50,814 nucleotides of DNA, from assembly GCA_002360495.1 (NCBI GenBank), contig DEQO01000112.1:1-50814 (forward strand), written 5' to 3'. The stretch comes from Flavobacteriales bacterium UBA3364. Lineage in GTDB: Bacteria; Bacteroidota; Bacteroidia; Flavobacteriales_F; PHOS-HE28. Made by a program: the position numbers and the translations under genes. This document shows positions 8,249-15,571 of the stretch, in pieces. The notes under the pieces were generated by a model. The model ran no database searches, had not been told where the DNA came from, and saw only the letters and a list, made by a program, of their open reading frames with translations. Every line of letters starts with the position of its first letter. Positions within the stretch are counted from its first letter, which is position 1.

Positions 8249-9037
8249 CTACAGATCGGCAGCGTTGGCCACCAATTCGGCCACGTCCAACACCACCACC
8301 TCGCCTTCCTTGTTGAAGTGCTTCACGCCATCGGTGAGCATGGTGTTGCAGAAGGGGCAACCCGCGGCGATCACGTTGGGTGTTGCGGCCAGGGCTTCTT
8401 CGCTGCGTTCGACGTTCACTTCACGCTTGCCGGGCTCGGCTTCCTTGAACATCTGTGCGCCACCTGCTCCACAGCATAAGCCGTTCTGCTTGCTGCGTTT
8501 CAGTTCCACCAATGCGGCATCGAGCTTCAAGAGCACTTCGCGCGGTGCTTCGTATTCGTTGTTGCCACGACCCAGGTAGCATGGATCATGGAAGGTGATG
8601 CGCTTGCCTTTGAAGTCGCCGCCTTCCACCTTGATGCGGCCCTCCTTCAGCAACGCATTGATGAACTGCGTGTGGTGCATCACTTCGTACACGCCACCCA
8701 ACGCAGGGTACTCGTTCTTCAGCGTGTTGAAGCAATGCGGGCACGCGGTGACGATCCGCTTCACGCCGTAGCCGTTCAGCACGGTGACGTTCTGCAAGGC
8801 CTGCATCTGGAACAGGAACTCGTTGCCCGCTCGGCGTGCCGGATCACCGGTGCAGGTCTCCTCCTGCCCGAGTATCGCGAACTTGACCTTGGCGGCATTC
8901 AGGATGCGGACGAAGGCCTTGGTGATCTTCTTGGCGCGGTCGTCGAAACTGCCTGCACAACCCACCCAGAACAATACTTCGGGCACTTCGCCGGTGGCGG
9001 CGAATTCGGCCATGGTGCGGATCTGCAGCTGTTCCAT
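8249..9037 (-). CDS. (Fe-S)-binding protein with two CCG domains (HdrB/LutA-like)
   Basis: 262 aa. It carries the two cysteine-rich CCG modules: 'FWVGCAGSFDDRAKKI' and 'ACPHCFNTLKNEYP' in the first half, then 'DPCYLGRGNNEYEAPR', 'GLCCGAGGAQMFKE' and 'CPFCNTML' in the second. Family knowledge: such domains bind noncubane 4Fe-4S clusters in heterodisulfide-reductase-like, GlpC and LutA proteins. The gene follows a membrane Fe-S protein by 59 nt on the same strand. Together they probably form a membrane redox module passing electrons between a soluble donor, such as an electron-transfer flavoprotein, and the quinone pool; the partner is inference. Confidence 0.88.
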   Translation of the reverse strand: MEQLQIRTMAEFAATGEVPEVLFWVGCAGSFDDRAKKITKAFVRILNAAKVKFAILGQEETCTGDPARRAGNEFLFQMQALQNVTVLNGYGVKRIVTACPHCFNTLKNEYPALGGVYEVMHHTQFINALLKEGRIKVEGGDFKGKRITFHDPCYLGRGNNEYEAPREVLLKLDAALVELKRSKQNGLCCGAGGAQMFKEAEPGKREVNVERSEEALAATPNVIAAGCPFCNTMLTDGVKHFNKEGEVVVLDVAELVANAADL

Positions 9038-9046
9038 CGTCGATCA

Positions 9047-9096
9047 GTTCAAGTCGACCCGGTTGGTCGACGCTACAACGGTGTTGGTAACGATCG
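9047..9096. repeat. Palindromic intergenic element between the two Fe-S genes
   Basis: A perfect 7-bp inverted repeat, GTCGACC (9053-9059), loop CGGTT, GGTCGAC (9065-9071), is followed at once by GCTACA. The same order (GCGAC..GTCGC, then GCTACA) occurs in the element at 12632-12751, so the two may belong to one repeat family. It has no T-tract and is not an obvious terminator. Confidence 0.4.
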
Positions 9097-10428
9097 TCAT
9101 TGTTGCGTCCAATCCAATCGTTTGTCGGGCCCGAACGCCCATGGCGCACCGTTGTTCTCCACGTTGTTGAACATGCTCGTCAACGCCGGGCGCGTTCTGC
9201 TTTCCTCCATCACCAGGTAGCGGCGCATCTCCATGATGATGTTGACCGGATCGATATTGACCGGGCAGGCCTGGGTGCAGGCATTGCAGGTGGTGCAGGC
9301 CCACAGCTCTTCCTCGGTGATGCGTGTGTGCAGGCTCTTGCCATCATCCTCCCACTTCCCTTTCGTGTCGATGGTCCTGCCCACTTCCTCCAGACGGTCG
9401 CGGGTGTCCATCATGATCTTGCGCGGGCTCAACAATTTGCCGGTGATGTTCGCCGGGCATTCGCTGGTGCAACGGCCGCATTCGGTGCAGCTGTAGGCAT
9501 CCATCAGGCTCTTCCAACTCAGGTCGAACACATCCTTGGCGCCGAACCGATCAGTGACCTCGTGACCAGCCACCTGGCGCGGTGCGGCCATCTCCGGCGG
9601 CGCGATGCCGGGGTCCAACATGCTTTTCACCTCACCGGTCACACGCTCCATGTTGGCCACCTCCGTCTTCGGCCCCAACTTGCTGTACCACGTGTTGGGG
9701 AAGGCGAGCAGAATGTGCAAATGCTTGCTGTACGGCAGGTAGTTCAGGAAGGCAAGGATACCGATGATGTGGAACCACCAGCAGACGCGTTCGATGAGGA
9801 TGAGCGTGGAGGAAGATGCCGTGGACAGACCGAGCAATGAGGCGAGCGGACCGCTGATGGGGTAAGCACCTGCCTCCACGTAGTGCTCGGCACCCATGTT
9901 CTGCAAGGTGACATCGGCTGCGTTCATCAGCAGGAAGGCGCTCATCAACGCGATCTCCGTGCAGAGGATCAACGTGGCGTCGGTGCGCGGCCAGCCGTCG
10001 AGCTCCTTCATCATGAAGCGCTTCAGCTTTATGATGTAGCGGCGCACCAGGAAGATGGCACAGGCCACCCATACGCCCAGGGCCAACCATTCGAAACTGC
10101 CGATGAGGAAGTCGTAGAAGCCACCGAGGAAGGACAATACCCGGTGCGTACCGAAGATGCCGTCGATGATGATCTCCAGCACCTCGATGTTGATGATGAC
10201 GAAACCTGCATAGACGATGATGTGCAGGAACCCGGCGACAGGTCGTACCACCATCTTGCTCTGGCCCAGGGCCACGCGCGCCATCACCGCCCAACGCTCG
10301 CTCCTCCGATCGTTGATGATCACGTCCTTGCCCAGCAGGATGTTGCGGCGCACGCGCATGATGTTGCGCGCGAAGAGCCATGATGCAGCGGCCACCAACA
10401 GGATGAAGATGACACTGGCGATGCCCAT
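9097..10428 (-). CDS. Membrane-anchored 4Fe-4S dicluster protein (HdrC/nitrate-reductase-gamma-like)
   Basis: 443 aa. The N-terminal ~260 residues hold about six transmembrane helices with histidines suited to haem or quinone binding ('RPVAGFLHIIVYAGFV', 'RVCWWFHIIGILAFLNYLPY'). Two cluster motifs follow: CTECGRCTSECPAN near residue 313 and CTTCNACTQACPVN near residue 376, both CxxCxxCxxxCP. Family knowledge: this architecture links membrane quinone chemistry to soluble Fe-S partners, here the CCG protein just downstream. The gene begins 3 nt after the mlaD stop, so amidase, mlaD and the two Fe-S genes look like one operon. Confidence 0.87.
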   Translation of the reverse strand: MGIASVIFILLVAAASWLFARNIMRVRRNILLGKDVIINDRRSERWAVMARVALGQSKMVVRPVAGFLHIIVYAGFVIINIEVLEIIIDGIFGTHRVLSFLGGFYDFLIGSFEWLALGVWVACAIFLVRRYIIKLKRFMMKELDGWPRTDATLILCTEIALMSAFLLMNAADVTLQNMGAEHYVEAGAYPISGPLASLLGLSTASSSTLILIERVCWWFHIIGILAFLNYLPYSKHLHILLAFPNTWYSKLGPKTEVANMERVTGEVKSMLDPGIAPPEMAAPRQVAGHEVTDRFGAKDVFDLSWKSLMDAYSCTECGRCTSECPANITGKLLSPRKIMMDTRDRLEEVGRTIDTKGKWEDDGKSLHTRITEEELWACTTCNACTQACPVNIDPVNIIMEMRRYLVMEESRTRPALTSMFNNVENNGAPWAFGPDKRLDWTQQ

Positions 10429-10431
10429 GGA

Positions 10432-11454
10432 TCAGTTCTTCTTTTCCGCTTCCAGCGCCTTGCCGATGCGTTCAACATCCGCATCGCTCAATTTCGGAAG
10501 TCTGTCCTTCTTCCCGAAAACACTGAAGTACCGGTTCGGGTTCATCCGCAAGTCCTCCAGCAGCAGGTCCAACTCGCGGCTGGCTTCGTTGAGGTTGCTG
10601 TAAAGGCTATCGTCCTTCATCAACTTACCCATGGTGCCATTGCCCTCGTTGATGCTGGTCGTGATCTTGCGCAGCTCGCTGCTCGTCGCGGCCAGTTCAT
10701 CCATCACCTTGCGCATGCGGCCTTTGGCGAGGTCGGTGGAGAGGGTGTCCAGGTTCGTGAAGATGTGGTCCATTTCATCGCTGTTGGCTGCGAGCGTGGC
10801 GCTCACCCGTTCCATGTTATGCAGCGCAGCGGAGAGTGTGGCGCTTTCGGTGGCGACGAGGCGGTCCAGGGTGTTCGCCGTGTTGCTGAGGCTTTCCAGC
10901 GCGCGGCGTACGTTGGTGAAGCTGCTGTCTATGTCGCCGACCGCTTGGGGGTTCAACAAGCTCTGGAAGGAGTTGAGCACGGAGTCGACGGAGGCCAGCA
11001 TGCCTTCGGCCTTGGCCTTGAGGGGATCGATCTGCTGGCTCACGGCATCGGTGAGGCTCAACTGCGCATCGCCGATGAGGGTATCCCCGGCGGGTGCTGG
11101 AACAGCGCTGGTGCCCATGACCAGTTGCAGGGCACGGGAGAACAGATCGGCGCTGTAGATCTGCACCCTGGTGTCCTTCGGCACCATCAGCTTGTCCTCG
11201 TTCATCTGGAAGGTGACCAGGATCTGGCCACTGCCATCGGGTAGCAGTTTCGTGCCGATCACCTGCCCCACCTTGTAGCCATTGTAGAAGACCGGGCTGG
11301 CTCCCGTGATCCCGGCTACGTTGTTGTACTTGACATGGTACAGGTTCCGTTTCTGGAACAGGTCCAATCCCTTCAGGAAGTTGACACCGAAGATGAGCAG
11401 CCCAACGCCCCCAAGGACCAGCAGAGCGATGGAGTACTCCTTCTTGATCTTCAT
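10432..11454 (-). CDS. mlaD: MlaD family (MCE domain) lipid-transport protein
   Basis: 340 aa. An N-terminal signal anchor (residues ~8-28, 'YSIALLVLGGVGLLIFGVNF') leads into one MCE domain, residues ~38-115, with 'VKYNNVAGITGASPVFYNGY', 'VGQVIG' and 'VPKDTRVQIYS'. A long helical region, ~130-290, contains coiled-coil-like heptads, and the end is charged. Family knowledge: MCE proteins form rings or tubes that move phospholipids between inner and outer membranes. No MlaE or MlaF gene is in the window. The gene sits 15 nt after the amidase and 3 nt before the Fe-S gene, so all are probably co-transcribed. Confidence 0.88.
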   Translation of the reverse strand: MKIKKEYSIALLVLGGVGLLIFGVNFLKGLDLFQKRNLYHVKYNNVAGITGASPVFYNGYKVGQVIGTKLLPDGSGQILVTFQMNEDKLMVPKDTRVQIYSADLFSRALQLVMGTSAVPAPAGDTLIGDAQLSLTDAVSQQIDPLKAKAEGMLASVDSVLNSFQSLLNPQAVGDIDSSFTNVRRALESLSNTANTLDRLVATESATLSAALHNMERVSATLAANSDEMDHIFTNLDTLSTDLAKGRMRKVMDELAATSSELRKITTSINEGNGTMGKLMKDDSLYSNLNEASRELDLLLEDLRMNPNRYFSVFGKKDRLPKLSDADVERIGKALEAEKKN

Positions 11455-11469
11455 CCAGACGGTTTTGGC

Positions 11470-12894
11470 CTAGTGCGCCTCGGCTAATTTAAGGGCTTCC
11501 TGTAGTCCGATCCGGGCACCATCCTTGAAGGCGACGATGAAACAACCGTCGAAGCCCTTCGCCCGGCACTCCTCCTGCAACTTGCGGGCACCGGCCAGGG
11601 TGGATTCCTTGCCTACGCTGTATTTGTAGAGACCGGCGCCCTGCTGCTCCTGGACACCTTCGATGCCGTTGAAGTTCTTCGCCTTCAGTTCGATCCGTTT
11701 GGAACTGGTGGTGATCTGCACCTTGAAGGTGATGGGCGACGGGGCCTCGGCGGTGGTCTCGTCCTTCACCGGTGGTTCCACTTTCACGGGTGGGGTATCC
11801 GGTAGCTCCGCGATCGGCACACCGGAACCGGCGGCTTCAACGGTGCCTTTGTACTCCTTGAACGCCCTGTAGATAGCCGACGCCATGTAGTCCTGTCCCT
11901 CGGCCTTCTGTAGATAGTCCTCCTCGTTCGCATTGGTGAGGAAGCCCAGTTCCACCAGCACGCTTGGCATGGTGTTGTAGCTGATCACCAGGAAACCGGC
12001 CTGCTTCACGCCACGGTCCGGGCGACCCACGCGGTCCTTGAACTGCTTCTGGATATAAGAGCTCAACAGGAGGCTGAGATCAAGGTGCGTGTTCTGGCGA
12101 AGGCTCAAGGCGATGATGCTCTCGGGATCCTTGGGGTCGTACCCGTCGTACTTCAGCTCATGTCCTTCTTCCAGCAATATCGCCGCGTTCTCCTTCTGCG
12201 CCACGCGCATGTTGGCCTCGGTCTTGTGCAGGCCCATCACATAGGTCTCACAGCCATGCGGGTCCTTGCTGTCGTTGGCGTTGCAGTGGATACTGATGAA
12301 GACATCGGCTTTGGCCTTGTTGGCGATGTTGCACCGCTCCTTCAACTCGATGAATGTGTCGTCATCGCGGGTATAGATCACCTTCACGTCCGGGAAGTTC
12401 TCGGTGATGTATTTGCCCACCAGCTTGGTTACGTTGAAAGCGATGTGCTTCTCGGTCGTCTTGTACCGGCCTGTACCCAAGTTGCCGGGATCCTTGCCGC
12501 CGTGCCCGGCATCGAGGACGACCGTGCGGATGCGGTTCGGATCACGGCCCGGTGTTTGCGCCTGGATGGGGCTCGCGAGGGCGAACAACAAGAGGGCGAT
12601 GGCGGCGTATTTCAGCAGGGCGGAGATGGAAATTCGTTGTTCGTCGTTGGCCGTCAGGCTACTTGGGGGGAACTGGTGGGCGACAGGCCTGCGCGTCGCA
12701 GCTACACCATGGAACTTGCCACCGAGCCCGGCAACCAACGACCAACAACTGTTCTTCCCCTCAAAAGACCACGGAGCCAGCAGCGGAACACCCCGGCCAT
12801 GGATGGAACGCGCCCTCCCCACTCCCACATGTGTACTTTTCGGCCCCGCCGTACGGCGCACCACCTGGTCCATGACGGAAATGCGTTGCTCCAT
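11470..12894 (-). CDS. N-acetylmuramoyl-L-alanine amidase (Amidase_3) with SPOR-like C-terminus; start uncertain
   Basis: Zinc amidase: 'VVLDAGHGGKDPG' (first zinc His), 'DVFISIHCNAND' (second) and 'PSVLVELGFLTN' (catalytic Glu) are all present. A SPOR-like peptidoglycan-binding end ('ITFKVQITTSSKRIELK' to 'GFDGCFIVAFKDG') follows a Pro-rich linker. It cleaves stem peptides from glycan strands in the periplasm. The start is a puzzle: the signal peptide begins at about 12633 but no ATG lies next to it. The nearest in-frame ATG giving a plausible start, 12894, puts ~90 extra residues in front, many encoded by the repeat element at 12632-12751. 'EQRISV' follows that ATG and 'EQRISI' precedes the signal peptide, as if an insertion separated start and signal. 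The frame stays open to 13044, but that part overlaps lptD. Confidence 0.8.
   Translation of the reverse strand: MEQRISVMDQVVRRTAGPKSTHVGVGRARSIHGRGVPLLAPWSFEGKNSCWSLVAGLGGKFHGVAATRRPVAHQFPPSSLTANDEQRISISALLKYAAIALLLFALASPIQAQTPGRDPNRIRTVVLDAGHGGKDPGNLGTGRYKTTEKHIAFNVTKLVGKYITENFPDVKVIYTRDDDTFIELKERCNIANKAKADVFISIHCNANDSKDPHGCETYVMGLHKTEANMRVAQKENAAILLEEGHELKYDGYDPKDPESIIALSLRQNTHLDLSLLLSSYIQKQFKDRVGRPDRGVKQAGFLVISYNTMPSVLVELGFLTNANEEDYLQKAEGQDYMASAIYRAFKEYKGTVEAAGSGVPIAELPDTPPVKVEPPVKDETTAEAPSPITFKVQITTSSKRIELKAKNFNGIEGVQEQQGAGLYKYSVGKESTLAGARKLQEECRAKGFDGCFIVAFKDGARIGLQEALKLAEAH
12632..12751. repeat. ~120-bp inverted-repeat element A (MITE/REP-like) inside the 5' region of the amidase ORF
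   Basis: The terminal arms GTTGTTCGTCGTTGG (12636-12650) and CCAACGACCAACAAC (12735-12749) are inverted copies matching at 14 of 15 positions. Inside is GCGAC (12680-12684) with GTCGC (12695-12699), then GCTACA. An element of nearly the same length with similar arms lies at the other end of lptD (15450-15568). Confidence 0.5.
12834..12841 (+). promoter_or_regulatory. Possible -7 box for lptD
   Basis: TACTTTTC matches the Bacteroidota -7 consensus TAnnTTTG at seven of eight positions and lies 52 nt before the lptD ATG. I find no TTG at the right upstream spacing, so this is weak. Confidence 0.25.
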
Positions 12895-15439
12895 GCCCTT
12901 GCGGCGCGAAACTAGCGGGCGGTGCAGGTGCGGGAAGTCCGCGATCGGTGCAGTTTTCATCACGTTCGTGTTGGTATGCGCGAGCCTTTCCGCTGCCGCC
13001 CAAGCCTTGCAAAGCGAGGTGAAGTACGGCGCCCGGGACAGCATGCGTTACGACCTTGCCGAGCAAACCGTGTACCTCTTCGGTGCGGCCACCGTGCATT
13101 ACGGAGATGTGCAACTCACGGCCGACCGCATCATCTTCAGCTTCAAGAACGAGGAAACACAGGCCTTTGGTGCGTTGGACTCCACCGGAGCGGTCGTCGG
13201 CAAACCACAATTCAACCAAGGCAGCCAGACCATCGATGCCGATAGCATCCGCTACAACTTCAAGACCAAACAGGGCCTCATCCGCCAGGTGCGCACCGAG
13301 GAAATGGGCAGCTGGGTCACCGCCGGCCTCAGCAAGCGGCACGCCAATGGCGAAGTACACAGCAAGGGTGGCATGATCACCACCTGCGACCGCCCCAAGC
13401 CGCACTACCACTTCAAGGTGGGCCGCATGCTGGTGATCCCCGATGACAAGATCGTGTCAGGTCCGGCCTATATGAAAGTGGGCAACGTACCCACACCCCT
13501 CGCCCTCCCCTTCGGGATCTTCCCCAACCACCAGGGCGGTTCCGCCGGTGTGCTGGTCCCTACATGGGGAAACAGCGAGCAATTGGGCTATTACCTGCTG
13601 AACGGCGGCTGGTATACGCCCATCAGTGACAAGGCGGACCTGCAATTGACCGGCGATATCTACAGCCGTGGCAGCTGGGCGCTGCGCGCAGCAACACGTT
13701 ACAAGAGCCGGTACCATTATGCGGGGAACCTCAACCTGAGCCATAGCACACAACTGAACAGCGACCCGGAGTACCCCGACTTCAGCCGCACGCGCAACTT
13801 CTTCATCCAGTGGAACCACGCGCTGGATCCCAAGGCCAGCCTCAACAACCGGTTCACCGCGAGCGTGAACGTGGGTAGCAGCCAGAACTTCACGAACAAC
13901 TTCAACAGCAGCTCGGTCAACTACCTCAGCAACACCTTCCAGAGCAATATCGCCTGGAGCCATTTGTGGCCCGGCAAACCCTATTCCCTGGCGATCAATC
14001 TGCGCCACAGCCAGAACAGCAACACCCAGAAATACGACTTCACGCTGCCCTCGGTCACCTTCAACGTGCAGCGCATCTTCCCTTTCCAACAGCTGCGACC
14101 GGTCAGCGCACCACCCCGCTTCTACGACCAGATCGGTGTGAACTGGACCACCAATTTCGACAACCGGCTGAGCGCCACCCAGCAGGAACTTTCCTTCGCG
14201 AACATGTCCAGGCTGCAACAAAGCATGCAGAACGGCTTGCGGCATTCCGGCGCGGTGACCACCACCATCAAGAGCCGCTTCTTCTCGCTCAACCCCGAGA
14301 TCCGCTTTACCGACCGGATGTATTTCGAGCAGTTGAGGAAAACGGTATACACCACGGACGATACCACGTTCACCGTTACCGATACCATACCCAAGTTCGC
14401 CGCGCCGTTCGAGTGGAGCGCAGGCGCCTCGCTCACCAGCAAGGTGTACGGCATGTACACTTTCCGGGGCCAGGGGCTCAAGGCGATCCGCCATGTCATC
14501 ACCCCCAACGTAGGCTTCACCTACCGCCCCGACCAAAGCACACAGATCTACGGCCCCTTCGGTACCAACGGCGCAACGTCCAGCTATTCACCCTTCGACA
14601 TCGGCATCTACGGCAAACCACCCGAGGGGGAGAGCGGTGCCATGAACTTCGGACTGATCCAGAGCCTCGAAGCCAAGGTGCGGGACAATAAGGCCACACT
14701 GGACAGCACCGCGGCCAGTGGCGATGTGCAATACAAGAAGATCAAACTCTTCGATTTCGTGGGCATCACGACCAACTATGACTTCCTCCAGGACTCGCTC
14801 CGTTGGTCTCCCATCAACCTCAGCGCCCGTACAGCGCTGTTCAACAAGATCAACATCAACTACACCAGTTTGTGGGATCCGTACGCCGTGAACGAACTGG
14901 GCCAGCGCATCGACCGTAGTGAAGCGTCAAGTTCGGGCAGGCTGGCGCGCATGACCTACACCAACGTAGCGGTGGGTTTCGATGTGAAGAGCCGCCGGTA
15001 CGGCCAGGCCGCGACCCCCACGAACACCAACGACCAGCAGGTGGTGGAGGACACCGATCCCAGCAAAGGCGCAGGCATCAACTTCAACATACCATGGCGC
15101 CTGGGTGTGAACTACAGCTACGATATCAGCCGTAGCTACGTCAACAATACCACGATCGATACCGAACGCCAGAGCGTACTCTTCAACGGCGACTTCACCC
15201 TCTTCAAATACTGGAAGATCGGCGGTAGTACCGGCTATGACATGGTGGCGAAGGAATGGACCTACACCACGCTGAACCTCTATTGGGACATGCACTGCTG
15301 GGAGATGAACTTCAACATCATCCCCCTCGGCGAGCGCAAGAGCTTCAGCTTCCGCATCAACGTGAAGGCGAGCATCCTCAAGGACCTCAAGTTCGAACAG
15401 CGCAGGCCGTACGGTGGGGATAGCGGGTTGATGTTCTGA
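12893..15439 (+). CDS. lptD: LPS-assembly protein LptD
   Basis: 848 aa from ATG 12893, or TTG 12899; the open frame runs back to 12404, but a signal peptide (residues ~15-38, 'IGAVFITFVLVCASLSAAAQ') fixes the start near here. Residues ~40-170 are an OstA/LptA-like jelly roll ('SMRYDLAEQTVYLFGAATVHYGDVQLTADRI' region). The rest is a large outer-membrane beta-barrel with alternating hydrophobic strands ending near 'SFRINVKASILKDLKF'. Together with LptE it inserts LPS into the outer leaflet. It is divergent from the amidase, and the two starts overlap within a few bases, so the control region of each lies inside the other's 5' sequence. Confidence 0.9.
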   Translation: MPLRRETSGRCRCGKSAIGAVFITFVLVCASLSAAAQALQSEVKYGARDSMRYDLAEQTVYLFGAATVHYGDVQLTADRIIFSFKNEETQAFGALDSTGAVVGKPQFNQGSQTIDADSIRYNFKTKQGLIRQVRTEEMGSWVTAGLSKRHANGEVHSKGGMITTCDRPKPHYHFKVGRMLVIPDDKIVSGPAYMKVGNVPTPLALPFGIFPNHQGGSAGVLVPTWGNSEQLGYYLLNGGWYTPISDKADLQLTGDIYSRGSWALRAATRYKSRYHYAGNLNLSHSTQLNSDPEYPDFSRTRNFFIQWNHALDPKASLNNRFTASVNVGSSQNFTNNFNSSSVNYLSNTFQSNIAWSHLWPGKPYSLAINLRHSQNSNTQKYDFTLPSVTFNVQRIFPFQQLRPVSAPPRFYDQIGVNWTTNFDNRLSATQQELSFANMSRLQQSMQNGLRHSGAVTTTIKSRFFSLNPEIRFTDRMYFEQLRKTVYTTDDTTFTVTDTIPKFAAPFEWSAGASLTSKVYGMYTFRGQGLKAIRHVITPNVGFTYRPDQSTQIYGPFGTNGATSSYSPFDIGIYGKPPEGESGAMNFGLIQSLEAKVRDNKATLDSTAASGDVQYKKIKLFDFVGITTNYDFLQDSLRWSPINLSARTALFNKININYTSLWDPYAVNELGQRIDRSEASSSGRLARMTYTNVAVGFDVKSRRYGQAATPTNTNDQQVVEDTDPSKGAGINFNIPWRLGVNYSYDISRSYVNNTTIDTERQSVLFNGDFTLFKYWKIGGSTGYDMVAKEWTYTTLNLYWDMHCWEMNFNIIPLGERKSFSFRINVKASILKDLKFEQRRPYGGDSGLMF

Positions 15440-15449
15440 GGGCGTGGGC

Positions 15450-15568
15450 AGTTGTTGTTGGTAGTTGGTAGTTGGTAGTTGTTTGGCTTCTGGATGGTCA
15501 CTCCCGAACCACGAGTCGCGGTAGCCACCAAGGAGGCATTCCTGACAACCTTCAACTAACAACAAGAC
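15450..15568. repeat. ~119-bp inverted-repeat element B with 7-bp tandem repeat
   Basis: The left arm is a run of GTTGTTG then three perfect copies of TTGGTAG (15458-15478). The right arm (15545-15568) reads as an imperfect inverted copy, CAACCTTCAACTAACAACAAG. Size and arms resemble element A on the far side of lptD. It fills nearly the whole gap between lptD and the converging TPR gene. Confidence 0.5.
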
Positions 15569-15571
15569 GGA

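Noticed and set aside
12404..12892. N-terminal extension of the lptD frame
   Set aside because: It overlaps the amidase coding region and precedes a clear signal peptide; ATG 12893 is adequate.
13457..14536. Minus-strand open frame (~359 codons) inside lptD
   Set aside because: A shadow of lptD; composition typical of reversed codons, no signal peptide or motif.
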